Of a DNA stretch of 64,000 bases, positions 1 through 8,779 are shown one piece after another. A program made the translations under genes and the position numbers. Each line of letters begins with the position of its first letter. The first letter of the stretch is position 1. Source of the stretch: DATJUF01 sp035524095 (GTDB lineage Bacteria; Desulfobacterota; Binatia; Binatales; Binataceae); assembly GCA_035524095.1 (NCBI GenBank), contig DATKPK010000180.1, positions 29,417-93,416 of the forward strand. Direction: 5' to 3'. Below the pieces are notes generated by a model. That model did no database searches. It saw only the letters and a program-made list of their open reading frames with translations, and had not been told where the DNA came from.

Positions 1-350
1 CATCCGCTAGGGCTGGCCGCAGGCCGCATGAGCAGCGGAATCAACATCATGCCGCCGGTCGCGCCGATCGTCAAAAGATTGATCCGTTCGGCTGTAGGAG
101 CAACACGGACCAGCGCGAACAGGCCCATCATAGCCGCGCCAGCGATCCAGATGAGATTCGACAGATTATTGGTATGCGTGAAACTGCTGTGGAAAAGCTC
201 GGAGAAAAACAGGAGCGCGAGGCAGATATTCGACGCTGCAGTCGCAAGTCTGCGGAGACTTACACTCGAACGGGTCGTATGTATCTCGTCGTACAGGACG
301 ATAACCGGAGAGGTCTGTCCTGCGGCGAGTCTTTCTGACACTTGAGCCAT
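1..350 (-). CDS. Isoprenylcysteine methyltransferase-like membrane protein, N-terminal part (runs off window)
   Basis: An ATG at 348-350 opens a leftward frame of 116 codons with no stop before base 1, so the gene is cut by the window edge. After about 35 polar residues come hydrophobic stretches (around ICLALLFF, LIWIAGAAMMGLFALV and GGMMLIPLLM). These align without gaps to the first half of the next gene (581-1234): LASNI...FLFF, LANWIWLGGAALMG and LVRV have matching positions. It is therefore a paralogue of that gene, in tandem and on the same strand. The methyltransferase core with the RHPxYxG motif lies beyond the window and is not seen. The family assignment rests only on the similarity to the neighbour. 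Confidence 0.7.
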   Translation of the reverse strand, partial: MAQVSERLAAGQTSPVIVLYDEIHTTRSSVSLRRLATAASNICLALLFFSELFHSSFTHTNNLSNLIWIAGAAMMGLFALVRVAPTAERINLLTIGATGGMMLIPLLMRPAASPSG

Positions 351-580
351 CTTCTAGTACCCGAAAACTGTGCCGAGAGACGGCTCACAATCGGACATTG
401 AGAAGCCGCCGGTGCAAATAATTCGGCGAATAGGCCGCGAACTGTCAGCCGAATTGTTAAAACCTCGCCTGCGATTTGCGCTCACCGCTGGTCTTTGAGC
501 GAAGAACGTGCCGCGTTCTACCCGGTTGGCGCATTGACGCCAAAGGGGGGTCTGTTGAGACCTGACGATCGTCGGGTTTC

Positions 581-1234
581 CTAATAGATGCCGGGAACGA
601 GACGCCAGCGGGTCCGGGCGAGGTAATCGCAGTAGTTCGGGTCGCCGCTAAGGAGCGCCTCTTCCTGCAAGCAGCGCCAGAGGATGAACGGCAGGGTAAC
701 CATGATGATCAAGCCGTTGCGTATTGTAGGGAAAGCCATCACATAGCCGATCGATAGAATCAACCATCCGGCGTAAATCGGATGGCGCACGAAGCGGAAC
801 GGGCCATTGGTGACGATTCCCCGATCGGCCGGCAACAATGCAAAGCGGCGACCAAGATAGATGCGACCGACTTGACCGAGAGTAACACCGCACAACTCGA
901 CCACAATGGCAGCACCAGCCAAGAGGCCATGCGAGGGCCGCTCGGGATGAATCAGGGCGGGGAGGACAATAGAAACACCCGTCGCGAGGAGAGTCGAGGC
1001 CGTGACCATCGAGCTCCGTGGTGGAACCCGAACCAAAACCAACACACCCATCAGCGCCGCGCCGCCAAGCCAGATCCAGTTGGCAAGCGAGCTGCCATAG
1101 TCAAGCTGGGTTTGAAATAGCGTCAAAAAGAAGAGGAAGGCGACACCAATATTTGACGCGAGATGGCGCCATCCCACTTTCGAGATCTGATCGCGAAAAG
1201 TAGTGATTGCTGCTTGCGTCGAATCGATCGCCAT
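581..1234 (-). CDS. Isoprenylcysteine carboxyl methyltransferase (ICMT)/phospholipid methyltransferase family protein
   Basis: Multi-pass membrane protein of about 217 residues. The second half carries the ICMT signature: GPFRFVRHPIYAG near residues 144-156, then a hydrophobic segment, an E-E pair (LQEEALL), the Y-x-x-Y-x-x-x-x-R spacing (YCDYLARTRWR) and a C-terminal PGIY. Family members use S-adenosylmethionine at the membrane. Bacterial homologues act on unknown thiols, isoprenoids or lipids, so the substrate cannot be named. ATG at 1232-1234 is chosen; a GTG two codons upstream (1238-1240) is possible, and neither has a clear ribosome binding site. It lies downstream, in the opposite orientation, of no obvious partner; the only linked gene is its tandem paralogue at 1-350. 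Confidence 0.8.
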   Translation of the reverse strand: MAIDSTQAAITTFRDQISKVGWRHLASNIGVAFLFFLTLFQTQLDYGSSLANWIWLGGAALMGVLVLVRVPPRSSMVTASTLLATGVSIVLPALIHPERPSHGLLAGAAIVVELCGVTLGQVGRIYLGRRFALLPADRGIVTNGPFRFVRHPIYAGWLILSIGYVMAFPTIRNGLIIMVTLPFILWRCLQEEALLSGDPNYCDYLARTRWRLVPGIY

Positions 1235-1438
1235 TGACACGTCAGAGCGCTTCGATGACGGCTTTCAATGAAGCAATCGTCTTGCAAGTAGTCAATCTCG
1301 GGCTCCGGCGAAGCCCCGATGCGAAAGTGATTCGGGATGTGCTATGTGGAGTCGCGGCGGGGTAGCGCGTACTGGCCTTATCGTTGGCGTTAGCTTACGA
1401 TTAGCCGCGCTGTCACGAGTGCGAAAAGGCGGGGCCTT

Positions 1439-4400
1439 TTGACTGAGGGCGCGGCAAAACCGAAATCATGGCGTGAACGAGCAATTGCGCTCGGCCATAT
1501 TCGATGGTTGCGGCGAACCGTCATCGGAGTTGCGATCGCGCTAATCCTCTTCACGATTCTTGGCTTCTTCATAATCCCGGCGGTCTTGCGGCATGTGCTC
1601 AAAGTTCAGGTTGCGCAAAGCTTGGCGCGGCCGGTCGACGTCGGCGAAATTACCTTTAATCCGTACACGCTGAGGCTCGAAGTCGACCAACTGCATGTAG
1701 GCGATCATGACTCACCGGCGCCATTCGTCGATCTGGCTCATCTCCATGTGCGGGCATCATGGGCGTCAATCTATCATCTGGCGCCGGTGGTCAGAGAGGT
1801 CGCATTGACGCGGCCGCAGATTCACGTGGTGCGGACGGCACCGCAAACCTTCAATTTCTCCGATCTGCTGGAACGCCCGAGCGCCCCGCCACCGCCTCAG
1901 CCGAGCAAGCCCTTTCGTTTCGCCGTGTCGAATATTCAGATTTCGAACGGCGACGTTGAGTTCGATGACAAAGTGCTAAACCAGCAGCATCGGATTCAGA
2001 AGATCCAGCTCGGGGTGCCCTTCGTCGCCAATCTCCCCGCAGATATCGAGAGCTCAGTGCAGCCGCTCTTGCAGATGGACGTAGACGGCAGTCCGATTCG
2101 GATCGCGGGCAAGGCGAAGCCGTTCGTGGCCACACCCGAGTCGGTGATCAACTTCAAGCTCGATCATCTGGCGCTGCCTCCGTACTTGGGCTACGTGCCG
2201 GTCAAACTGCCAATTAAGCTGCCATCAGGAGCGCTTTCAGCGGACCTGCAAATTCATTTCGTCAAGACCGAGCCTGAGCCCGCGATCGCGGTGGCAGGGA
2301 CGGTGTCGGTCGACCAGTTGGCGGTGCAAGACAGCACCGGCGCGCCGCTCGTCGGATTTAATCAGCTCGTCGTACCGCTCAACGATATCGAGCCTCTGGT
2401 TAACGTGTTCAGAGTCGGGGCGCTCAAGCTGGACGGGTTGACCGTCAATGCAGTGCTTAATCACGACGGCACTACTAACTTCTCGGCTTTATCAGCGGCG
2501 CAGAAGGCGCCCGCAGGGGCAGGAACGGCGCTGAGTCCGGCCGCGAGCGGAACTCCGCGCGCGGCTTCGTCACCGGCCTTGGCGAGTACGGCCTCATCGC
2601 CAGTTCCGACTGGTGACCTGTCTTCACCGATTCCTAAGAGTCCGATGGAAGGTCCAGCGATCAGCGTGAGCGCAACGCCGATCGCTGCGCCGATGGTGGC
2701 GGTGGCGAGTGCGTCACCGATCGCATCGCAAGCCGCGACGCTGCCAAGTCCAGCTTCGGTTGCAAGCGCAAGTCCTGCGGTCGGCGCGACTCGGTTCTTA
2801 ACCCCAACTGAGGCTGCAACACCAGCGACGGGTTCGCCTGCAGCAACTCCGGCGACGGCCGCCGCACTGCCCCAAAGCATTACCGCAGCGGCGCCCGCTG
2901 CGAGCGCGTCACCTGCAGCATCTCCGGCGACGCCAACTGAGCATCCGCTGGACTTCACGCTCGATTCGTTCGCGCTGACAAACGGAACGGTCAGCGTGAA
3001 CGATCAGGCGCTGGCTGCGCCGATTCAACTCGCATTGCAGGCGATTCAGATCGGCGTAAACAACTTCGCGATTGGCCCCCGCGCGGCGCCCGCTCCCTAT
3101 AACTTTGCGGCGAATCTCAGCACGGGTGGATCAATCGCGACCAAAGGCTCAGTTGATCTGGTCAAGTCGCAATCCACCAGCGATGTGACGCTCAGCCAAA
3201 TCGATCTGCCGGCCCTTCAGGGCTTCGCACAGGCGGTACTGGCGGGAACGATCGCGAGCGGCAAGTTGAACGCCCACGCCGCAGTGCTGGAAAACTTCGC
3301 GCCGGGCCACATCAACGTGCATGTCGAGCCGGCGACGATCGCACTCGACGATTTCGCGCTGCAATACGCCAACAGCCGCGTCCAGCCGATTAAGTGGAAG
3401 GAAATCAGCACGAATATCGCGCAGGTCGATTTGGCCGCGCAAAAGGCGGTAGTGAACGAGGTGCGCAGCCAAGGGATTCAGCTGGATGTGCGCCATTTCA
3501 AAAATGGGACATTCAGCCTTGAGGCGCTACTGAAGCATCCGCCGTCCGCCACTCCACCTGTGCGAAGCCAGAGAGCAGTTCGCCCCGAACGGAGGCGGCC
3601 GGAGCCGCGCAGAACCGCTCGTGTACGAGAGCGCAGCCCCGCAACGCCGCCAGCCACGATTCCCACAACGAGTACGCCGAAGTGGACCTACATCGTAAAA
3701 GCGGTCGCGCTAGAGCAGACCGGAATCAACTTCGAGGACGAAACGGCGCCGAAGCCAGTAAAGCTCACACTGGCGCCGCTCAACATCAACCTGAAGAACA
3801 TCTCTGATGATTTCAGCAAGCCGATCACGCTCGCCGTCGACGGTACGGTGAATCGTGAGGGCGGTTTCAAGGTCGGGGGCAAGACAGTCATTCAGCCACT
3901 CAAGGCAAATCTGCGGGTGAATACCCATAGGCTCGATCTGACGCTCGCAAACGCCTACCTGGCAAATCAGTTGAACGCCACCATCGCGAGCGCCGTGCTG
4001 ACGATGAACGCGCAAGTCAACGCCGCGATGGTGCGTAAGAAGATGGAGCTCGGCTATCGCGGTGATATGACGGTCGGCTCGGTACGGCTGTTGGACAAGG
4101 TGACGGGCGAGGATTTCGCGCGATGGACTTCATTCGCTGCGAACGGGATCAACGTGAAGATTGGCAGCGGCGAGCCGTTGGTGCGAATCGGCGGGCTCGC
4201 ATTAACCAACTTTTATGCGCGGATCATTCTGAATCGCGATGGCAAGTTGAATCTGAAGGATATCGCCGCCAATCCCAATGCAGCGCCTACTTCGCTAACT
4301 GAACAGCATAACACTGTCGCAGCAGCCACGCCCGCTCCGACACCTGCTGCCGCCGCATCGCCATCAACCTTGGGCGCGGCAACAACGCTTCCAACAGCGC

Positions 4401-5593
4401 CGCCAAAGCCGATTCCCGCTGATGTGGCCGTTGATCAGACGACGCTGAGTGGCGGCCACATAATCTGGGAAGACTACTTTATCCAGCCCAATTACAAGGC
4501 GGATTTGACCGACTTGGGTGGCCATATCGGGACGATTGGAACCCGCACGACGGCTCCGGCTGACGTGAACATCCAGGGCGAGATTAACGATACGTCGCCA
4601 ATCTCAATTACCGGCTCGGTCAATCCGCTGACGCCGCAACCATTTATCGATATCACCGCCAAGGCCAATGCCATTGAATTGGCTAATATGTCGGCCTACT
4701 CGACGAAGTACACTGGCTATCCGATTGTCAGCGGGACGCTTACGGTTGACGTGCATTATCTGCTCCAGCAAAACAATCTGACGGCGCAGAACCATATCCT
4801 GCTTGACCAGCTAACGTTCGGCGACAAAGTGACGACGCCGGGGGCCGGTAATCTGCCGGTGCGGCTGGCGGTCGCGATCCTCAAAGACTCCAAGGGGCAA
4901 ATCAATCTCGATATTCCGGTGTCAGGATCATTGTCCGACCCGCAGTTCAGTATCGGCAGCGTAATCTGGCATGCGTTCTCGAATATCCTCGTGAAGGCGG
5001 TGACGGCGCCGTTCAGCCTGATCGCGGGTGCTTTTGGCGGCCATGCGGGCGCGAGTGTCAATTACATTGCATTCAAACCTGGCTTCGCGACGCTCACCGG
5101 CGGCGCCAAGCAGCAACTCGACGGCATCGCGAAAGCCTTGCAGGCGCGCCAATCGCTGAAGCTTCAGCTAACTGGCGTAGTCGATCCAACGGTAGACCGC
5201 GACGGACTGCGCGATGCGGCGCTCGATCATGCAATGCGCGAGCAGAAGGCTAAAGACACCGGCCAGAATATCGACCAGGTGACCATCGAGCCCGATGAGT
5301 ACAACAAGTATCTTTACAAAGCCTACAAAGCGGCGGATTTCACCAAGCCGCGCGATTTCGTCGGAATGACCAAAAAGCTGCCAGCGCCCGAGATGACCAA
5401 GCTGATGCTCGCCAATGCCAAGGTCACCGACGCAAGCCTGAAGACCCTCGCCGATGCGCGCGCTCAGGCCGTCGCAAGTTATCTCGAGAAGCAGATTCCC
5501 CCATCGCGAATCACAATCGGACCGCCGCTCCTCGACGCCTCAAGTATCAAAGACGGTGGCAAGACTACGCGCGTCAATCTTTCGCTCGAATAA
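1439..5593 (+). CDS. Giant DUF748 (AsmA-like) envelope protein
   Basis: 1384 residues from a TTG start preceded by an A/G-rich stretch (gcgaaaaggcgg). One transmembrane anchor at about residues 28-50 is followed by a large periplasmic part. The DUF748 pattern is clear: ARPVDVGEITFNPYTLRLEV near residue 65, and repeated AsmA-like segments ending in strands such as INLDIPVSGSLSDPQFSIG. The C-terminal region (IAFKPGFATLTGGAKQQLD) resembles the OmpA-like tail seen in many DUF748 proteins. Three low-complexity linkers separate the blocks: Ala/Pro/Ser at about 341-500, an unusual Arg-rich one at about 701-737, and Ala/Pro at about 947-994. AsmA-like proteins are thought to bridge the periplasm and affect lipid transport or outer-membrane assembly; that role is inferred from the family. 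Confidence 0.85.
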   Translation: MTEGAAKPKSWRERAIALGHIRWLRRTVIGVAIALILFTILGFFIIPAVLRHVLKVQVAQSLARPVDVGEITFNPYTLRLEVDQLHVGDHDSPAPFVDLAHLHVRASWASIYHLAPVVREVALTRPQIHVVRTAPQTFNFSDLLERPSAPPPPQPSKPFRFAVSNIQISNGDVEFDDKVLNQQHRIQKIQLGVPFVANLPADIESSVQPLLQMDVDGSPIRIAGKAKPFVATPESVINFKLDHLALPPYLGYVPVKLPIKLPSGALSADLQIHFVKTEPEPAIAVAGTVSVDQLAVQDSTGAPLVGFNQLVVPLNDIEPLVNVFRVGALKLDGLTVNAVLNHDGTTNFSALSAAQKAPAGAGTALSPAASGTPRAASSPALASTASSPVPTGDLSSPIPKSPMEGPAISVSATPIAAPMVAVASASPIASQAATLPSPASVASASPAVGATRFLTPTEAATPATGSPAATPATAAALPQSITAAAPAASASPAASPATPTEHPLDFTLDSFALTNGTVSVNDQALAAPIQLALQAIQIGVNNFAIGPRAAPAPYNFAANLSTGGSIATKGSVDLVKSQSTSDVTLSQIDLPALQGFAQAVLAGTIASGKLNAHAAVLENFAPGHINVHVEPATIALDDFALQYANSRVQPIKWKEISTNIAQVDLAAQKAVVNEVRSQGIQLDVRHFKNGTFSLEALLKHPPSATPPVRSQRAVRPERRRPEPRRTARVRERSPATPPATIPTTSTPKWTYIVKAVALEQTGINFEDETAPKPVKLTLAPLNINLKNISDDFSKPITLAVDGTVNREGGFKVGGKTVIQPLKANLRVNTHRLDLTLANAYLANQLNATIASAVLTMNAQVNAAMVRKKMELGYRGDMTVGSVRLLDKVTGEDFARWTSFAANGINVKIGSGEPLVRIGGLALTNFYARIILNRDGKLNLKDIAANPNAAPTSLTEQHNTVAAATPAPTPAAAASPSTLGAATTLPTAPPKPIPADVAVDQTTLSGGHIIWEDYFIQPNYKADLTDLGGHIGTIGTRTTAPADVNIQGEINDTSPISITGSVNPLTPQPFIDITAKANAIELANMSAYSTKYTGYPIVSGTLTVDVHYLLQQNNLTAQNHILLDQLTFGDKVTTPGAGNLPVRLAVAILKDSKGQINLDIPVSGSLSDPQFSIGSVIWHAFSNILVKAVTAPFSLIAGAFGGHAGASVNYIAFKPGFATLTGGAKQQLDGIAKALQARQSLKLQLTGVVDPTVDRDGLRDAALDHAMREQKAKDTGQNIDQVTIEPDEYNKYLYKAYKAADFTKPRDFVGMTKKLPAPEMTKLMLANAKVTDASLKTLADARAQAVASYLEKQIPPSRITIGPPLLDASSIKDGGKTTRVNLSLE

Positions 5594-5686
5594 TGGGTAA
5601 CCTTCGCTGCGATTGCACGCGGAATGCAAGCGGCGCGAATCGAGCGGCCCTAGCAGTTCCGAGAACAAGCTGACAAGTTCACATCG

Positions 5687-6298
5687 ATGATCGAGCCGCC
5701 ATCCGGCAGGAAATTGACACCCGAATTCTACGCGCGGCCAGTGCTCACGGTTGCGCGGGAATGTATCGGCAAGGTGCTCGTTCATCGCACGCCTGAAGGC
5801 GAGACGGCGGGACGAATCGTCGAAGCGGAAGCCTATCGAGGACCCCAGGATCGCGCGGCGCATAGCTGGCGTGGGATGACACCGCGCACGAAGGTGATGT
5901 TCGGGCCCCCTGGCCGAGCCTACGTCTATCTGCTTTACGGTGTGAGCTGGGCGTTCAACATCGTCACCACCGATGAGGGGTTGCCCCACGCAGTATTGAT
6001 ACGCGCAGTGGAGCCAGTTCGTGGACCCGAACTGATGGCGCAACGGCGTAGGCAGCCGGTCACGGCGCGGGAACTCACGAATGGTCCGGGGAAATTGTGC
6101 CAGGCGCTCGGTATCACGGGCGACGACTACGATCGCGATCTGTGTGGCGACGAGCTTTTTCTTGAAGATGGCTTAGTGCGCAAGATCGGCCGTTCGCGGC
6201 GGATCAATGTCGAGCCGGCGGGTGAGGTCTGGGCGGCACGGCCCTGGCGCTTCTATGAGCGCGGCAATCGCTACGTCTCTGTGCGTCCGCGCGATTAG
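5687..6298 (+). CDS. DNA-3-methyladenine glycosylase (Mpg/AAG type)
   Basis: 203 residues, the usual length for bacterial AAG-family glycosylases. They excise alkylated purines (3-methyladenine, hypoxanthine) and begin base-excision repair. The family landmarks are in order: LTPEFYARPVLTVARECIGK at the start, IVEAEAY with the catalytic-region Glu at about residue 46, AHSWRGMTPRTKVMFGPPG, AYVYLLYGVSWAFNIVT, AVLIRAVEP and NGPGKLCQALGI. All expected blocks are present, so the enzyme looks intact. It follows the DUF748 gene by 93 bp on the same strand and ends at the shared hairpin at 6321-6342. Confidence 0.92.
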   Translation: MIEPPSGRKLTPEFYARPVLTVARECIGKVLVHRTPEGETAGRIVEAEAYRGPQDRAAHSWRGMTPRTKVMFGPPGRAYVYLLYGVSWAFNIVTTDEGLPHAVLIRAVEPVRGPELMAQRRRQPVTARELTNGPGKLCQALGITGDDYDRDLCGDELFLEDGLVRKIGRSRRINVEPAGEVWAARPWRFYERGNRYVSVRPRD

Positions 6299-6320
6299 TC
6301 ATTCTGTCTGAGTAAAAGAA

Positions 6321-6342
6321 AAGGGCCGCCCAAGCGGCCCTT
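6321..6342 (-). terminator. Rho-independent terminator between convergent genes
   Basis: Perfect 9-bp stem aagggccgc/gcggccctt with a CCAA loop. On the minus strand it is followed by a T-rich tract (ttttctttt), so it best terminates the repeat-protein gene at 6367-7302. It can also act weakly on the glycosylase gene. Confidence 0.8.
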
Positions 6343-6366
6343 CCGTCAATCAATACTCACTCGCAA

Positions 6367-7302
6367 TTATTGCTGATGGTGGTGCTTGTAGTAGTGCGCC
6401 GCTGCGTTCGGATGACTTGCCGCATACGGATGGGCCGCTGCAAACTCGGGACTCCCATAGCTACCCGCCGGATGATAGACATTCGAAGGCATGCCTTCCC
6501 CGTGACCTTCCTCGGCATAGGGGCCAGGACGGTTGTTCAGCTGATCTTCTTTACCCATGAAGCGGTCCGGATGGCTGATGAGGTCCTGGTGGACGGTGGG
6601 ATGAGCCTGCAGGTAATTGTTCAACCCGGGATGCGCTGCCAAGTATTGCGGGTTATCCGCTAGACCCGGATTGCGCGCAAGTTGCTGCGACACTTCCGGA
6701 TGCTCATCCAGATAGCCGTTATCGAAGCGTCCAATCGCGGAATTATTAGGAGGAGCGCCAAAGCGGTCGCCATTCATCTGATCCTCTTTACTCATGAAGC
6801 GATCGGGATGGCTGATGAGATCCTGTCGAACCGTAGGATGGGCCTGCAGATAATTATTCAGGCCGGGATGCGCCGACAGGTATTCCGGGTTATCCGCTAA
6901 GCCGGGATTCTGAGCGAGCTGATGCGCCACGTCCGGATGCTCGTTGAGATAACCGTTATCAAAACGTCCCACAGCCGCGTTATTGCGAGCATTGTTGTAG
7001 GTGCCGGGGTTCCATCCCCAATGACCTCCATTGTTGACGAAGGCTCCCGGATTCTCATGAACATCCGCGCGCACATTTGGATGGTTGGACATGTACTCTT
7101 CCAACCCCTGATGGTGGCTCATCCACTGCGGATCATTAATCAAATTGGGGTTCTGCTGAAGCTCGCGCGCAGTATTGGGATGAGCATTCAGAAAGTTCTC
7201 GAAGGTTCCCATGTCAGCGGGGTTATAGCCCTGCGCCATCGCGGGTAACGCTAGCCCGGCTGAAATTGTCATGGTCAAAAGTGTTAGTGTCAGTTTTCTC
7301 AT
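6367..7302 (-). CDS. Secreted HP/NP-motif repeat protein of unknown function
   Basis: 311 residues with a good signal peptide (MRKLTLTLLTMTISAGLALPAMA, cleavage after about residue 23). The mature part holds three copies of a roughly 55-60 residue unit, at about 33-90, 112-171 and 190-250. Each unit reads as hydrophobic positions spaced by Pro dipeptides: F/Y-L-x-x-HP, L-x-x-NP-x-L, NP/DP-x-Y/W, PGL-x-x-Y-L/M-x-x-HP and HP/NP-x-x-F. Copies 2 and 3 are nearly identical; copy 1 has diverged. The tail is His-rich (HYYKHHH). The start has a strong purine-rich binding site (ggagaagagagg). I recognise no named family. A periplasmic helical repeat, possibly metal-binding through the tail, is speculation. 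Base composition is less GC-rich than in the neighbours. Confidence 0.85.
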   Translation of the reverse strand: MRKLTLTLLTMTISAGLALPAMAQGYNPADMGTFENFLNAHPNTARELQQNPNLINDPQWMSHHQGLEEYMSNHPNVRADVHENPGAFVNNGGHWGWNPGTYNNARNNAAVGRFDNGYLNEHPDVAHQLAQNPGLADNPEYLSAHPGLNNYLQAHPTVRQDLISHPDRFMSKEDQMNGDRFGAPPNNSAIGRFDNGYLDEHPEVSQQLARNPGLADNPQYLAAHPGLNNYLQAHPTVHQDLISHPDRFMGKEDQLNNRPGPYAEEGHGEGMPSNVYHPAGSYGSPEFAAAHPYAASHPNAAAHYYKHHHQQ

Positions 7303-7382
7303 ATGGCTTTCGCCTCTCTTCTCCTCAATGTTAAGAGACGCGTACGGCCATTTTGGGTTTCATCGCCAACGAATGCCGCGCG

Positions 7383-8102
7383 TCAGAACTTTTCCTTAAA
7401 CGGCCGTACGTCGATCTCATGCGTCCAACAGCTAGGGTCCTGATGAGCCAGATGCCAGTACGTTTCGGCTATCGCAGAAGGTTTAAGCAAGTCCTGATCC
7501 TGAGCATTGGGCATCCGCTGGCGAATGAAGGGCATGTCGATGGGACCATCAACGTTGACATAGGCGACGTGGATGCCTTGGGGACCAAGGTCGCGGGCAA
7601 TAACCTGAGCCAATCCGCGCATGGCGAACTTCGCCGGTCCAAACGCCGCCGACGTCGGATAAGGCTTGGTTCCAGCCGTGGCCCCGGTAAACAGAATGAC
7701 GCCGCGGCCGGCTTCGAGCATTGCCGGAACCACCTCTTTTGCGGCGAGGAATGCACCAAAGGCGTTGACGCGCCAGGTGTTCTCGAAAGTGCTTGACTTC
7801 GTTTCCATCAGCGTACCGAACGGGCGCATCGCGGCGTTGTAAATAAGAATTTCAGGGTTCGCGATACTCCTTATGGTCGCGAAAGCAGCAGCGAGGGCAG
7901 CCTGATCCGAAACGTCGGCAGGGACCGGAAAGGCTTGGCCGCCAGCCGCTTTGATTTCGCCGGTGACGCGTTCCAGATAATCGGCTTGACGGGCGACAAG
8001 CGCGATGGCGTAGCGTTCGGCGAAGCGGCGCGCCAGGGCAGTGCCGAGTCCGGGCCCAACGCCAATCACTACAGCTAATGGTCGATTCGATGATTCAGCC
8101 AT
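7383..8102 (-). CDS. Short-chain dehydrogenase-like protein, SDR_c10 type (Phe in place of catalytic Tyr)
   Basis: 239 residues from ATG 8100-8102, preceded by GGAG; upstream in-frame codons overlap the previous gene and lack the fold. It has a Rossmann start with a variant glycine motif (VIGVGPGLG instead of TGxxxGxG), then PADVSD, the NNAG-equivalent IYNAAM and LGPQGIHVAYVNVDGPID. At the active site the usual YxxxK is FGPAK: Tyr is replaced by Phe and the Lys is kept. The SDR_c10 subgroup (cd05373) is described with exactly these two departures, so the change is a family trait rather than decay. The reaction is unknown. It is the last gene of a three-gene catabolic operon and follows the HCCA isomerase gene by 37 bp. 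Confidence 0.88.
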   Translation of the reverse strand: MAESSNRPLAVVIGVGPGLGTALARRFAERYAIALVARQADYLERVTGEIKAAGGQAFPVPADVSDQAALAAAFATIRSIANPEILIYNAAMRPFGTLMETKSSTFENTWRVNAFGAFLAAKEVVPAMLEAGRGVILFTGATAGTKPYPTSAAFGPAKFAMRGLAQVIARDLGPQGIHVAYVNVDGPIDMPFIRQRMPNAQDQDLLKPSAIAETYWHLAHQDPSCWTHEIDVRPFKEKF

Positions 8103-8139
8103 AAAAACTCCATGGGCCGGTTGCTCGCCGGCATCATAG

Positions 8140-8736
8140 TCAGGATCGTTTGCGCAGCGCCTCTTCAATGAAATCGAAGCGATCGTTGCCCCAGAACATC
8201 TCGTCGCCGACGAAGAAGGACGGTGCACCGAAAACACCACGAGCGACCGCCTCGTCGGTGTTGCGGCGCAGCTCGTCCTTGACCTCCTGTGACTCGATGG
8301 CGGCGGCGAAACTGGCTGGCGTGAAGCCGCTTCGTTCGAGCAGCCGCGTCATTACGGCATCGTCGCCGAGATCGGTCGCCTCTGCCCAGACAGCTTTGAA
8401 AACCAGATCGTGATAGATGCCAAACTTGCCCTGTTTCTGGGCCGCGGTCGCCCCGCGCATCAAAGTGATCGTGTTGCCCGTAAACCGATGAGGATTGAGT
8501 CGAAACGGCACGCTATAGCGTTGGGCCCAGCGGCGGAGCTCGATCGCCATGTAACGGCCCTTCGCCGGAATCGCCATCGGCGACTGATTACCCGTGGCCT
8601 TGAGGACAGCACCGAGCAGAATCGGACGGTAGATTACCGTCGCATTGTTGCGCTTCGCGAAGCCGGGTAATTGGAGGCTGGCGAGATAGCTGAAAGGGCT
8701 GCCGTAGTCGAACAGAAATTCTATCGTTCGGGACAT
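8140..8736 (-). CDS. 2-hydroxychromene-2-carboxylate isomerase family (DsbA-like/kappa-GST fold)
   Basis: 198 residues. The N-terminal FLFDYGSPFSYLA is the family signature; the Ser in the SPFSYL loop binds glutathione in characterised isomerases and takes the place of the DsbA CxxC. The C-terminal block GVFGAPSFFVGDEMFWGNDR matches the cis-Pro region (GAPSF) and the FWGxDR ending typical of HCCA isomerases. Characterised members isomerise a ring-cleavage intermediate in naphthalene-type degradation using glutathione. In this operon, with a crotonase and an SDR, it more likely serves a CoA- or glutathione-linked aromatic or steroid-type pathway. The substrate is not predictable. Confidence 0.88.
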   Translation of the reverse strand: MSRTIEFLFDYGSPFSYLASLQLPGFAKRNNATVIYRPILLGAVLKATGNQSPMAIPAKGRYMAIELRRWAQRYSVPFRLNPHRFTGNTITLMRGATAAQKQGKFGIYHDLVFKAVWAEATDLGDDAVMTRLLERSGFTPASFAAAIESQEVKDELRRNTDEAVARGVFGAPSFFVGDEMFWGNDRFDFIEEALRKRS

Positions 8737-8779
8737 CGATTACCTCTCAAATTCACGTGGTTAGGGCCTAAGTTGGCGA

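Noticed and set aside
28..345. Rightward open frame at the left edge
   Set aside because: The leftward frame on the same bases matches the neighbouring ICMT-like protein, so the rightward one is a shadow.
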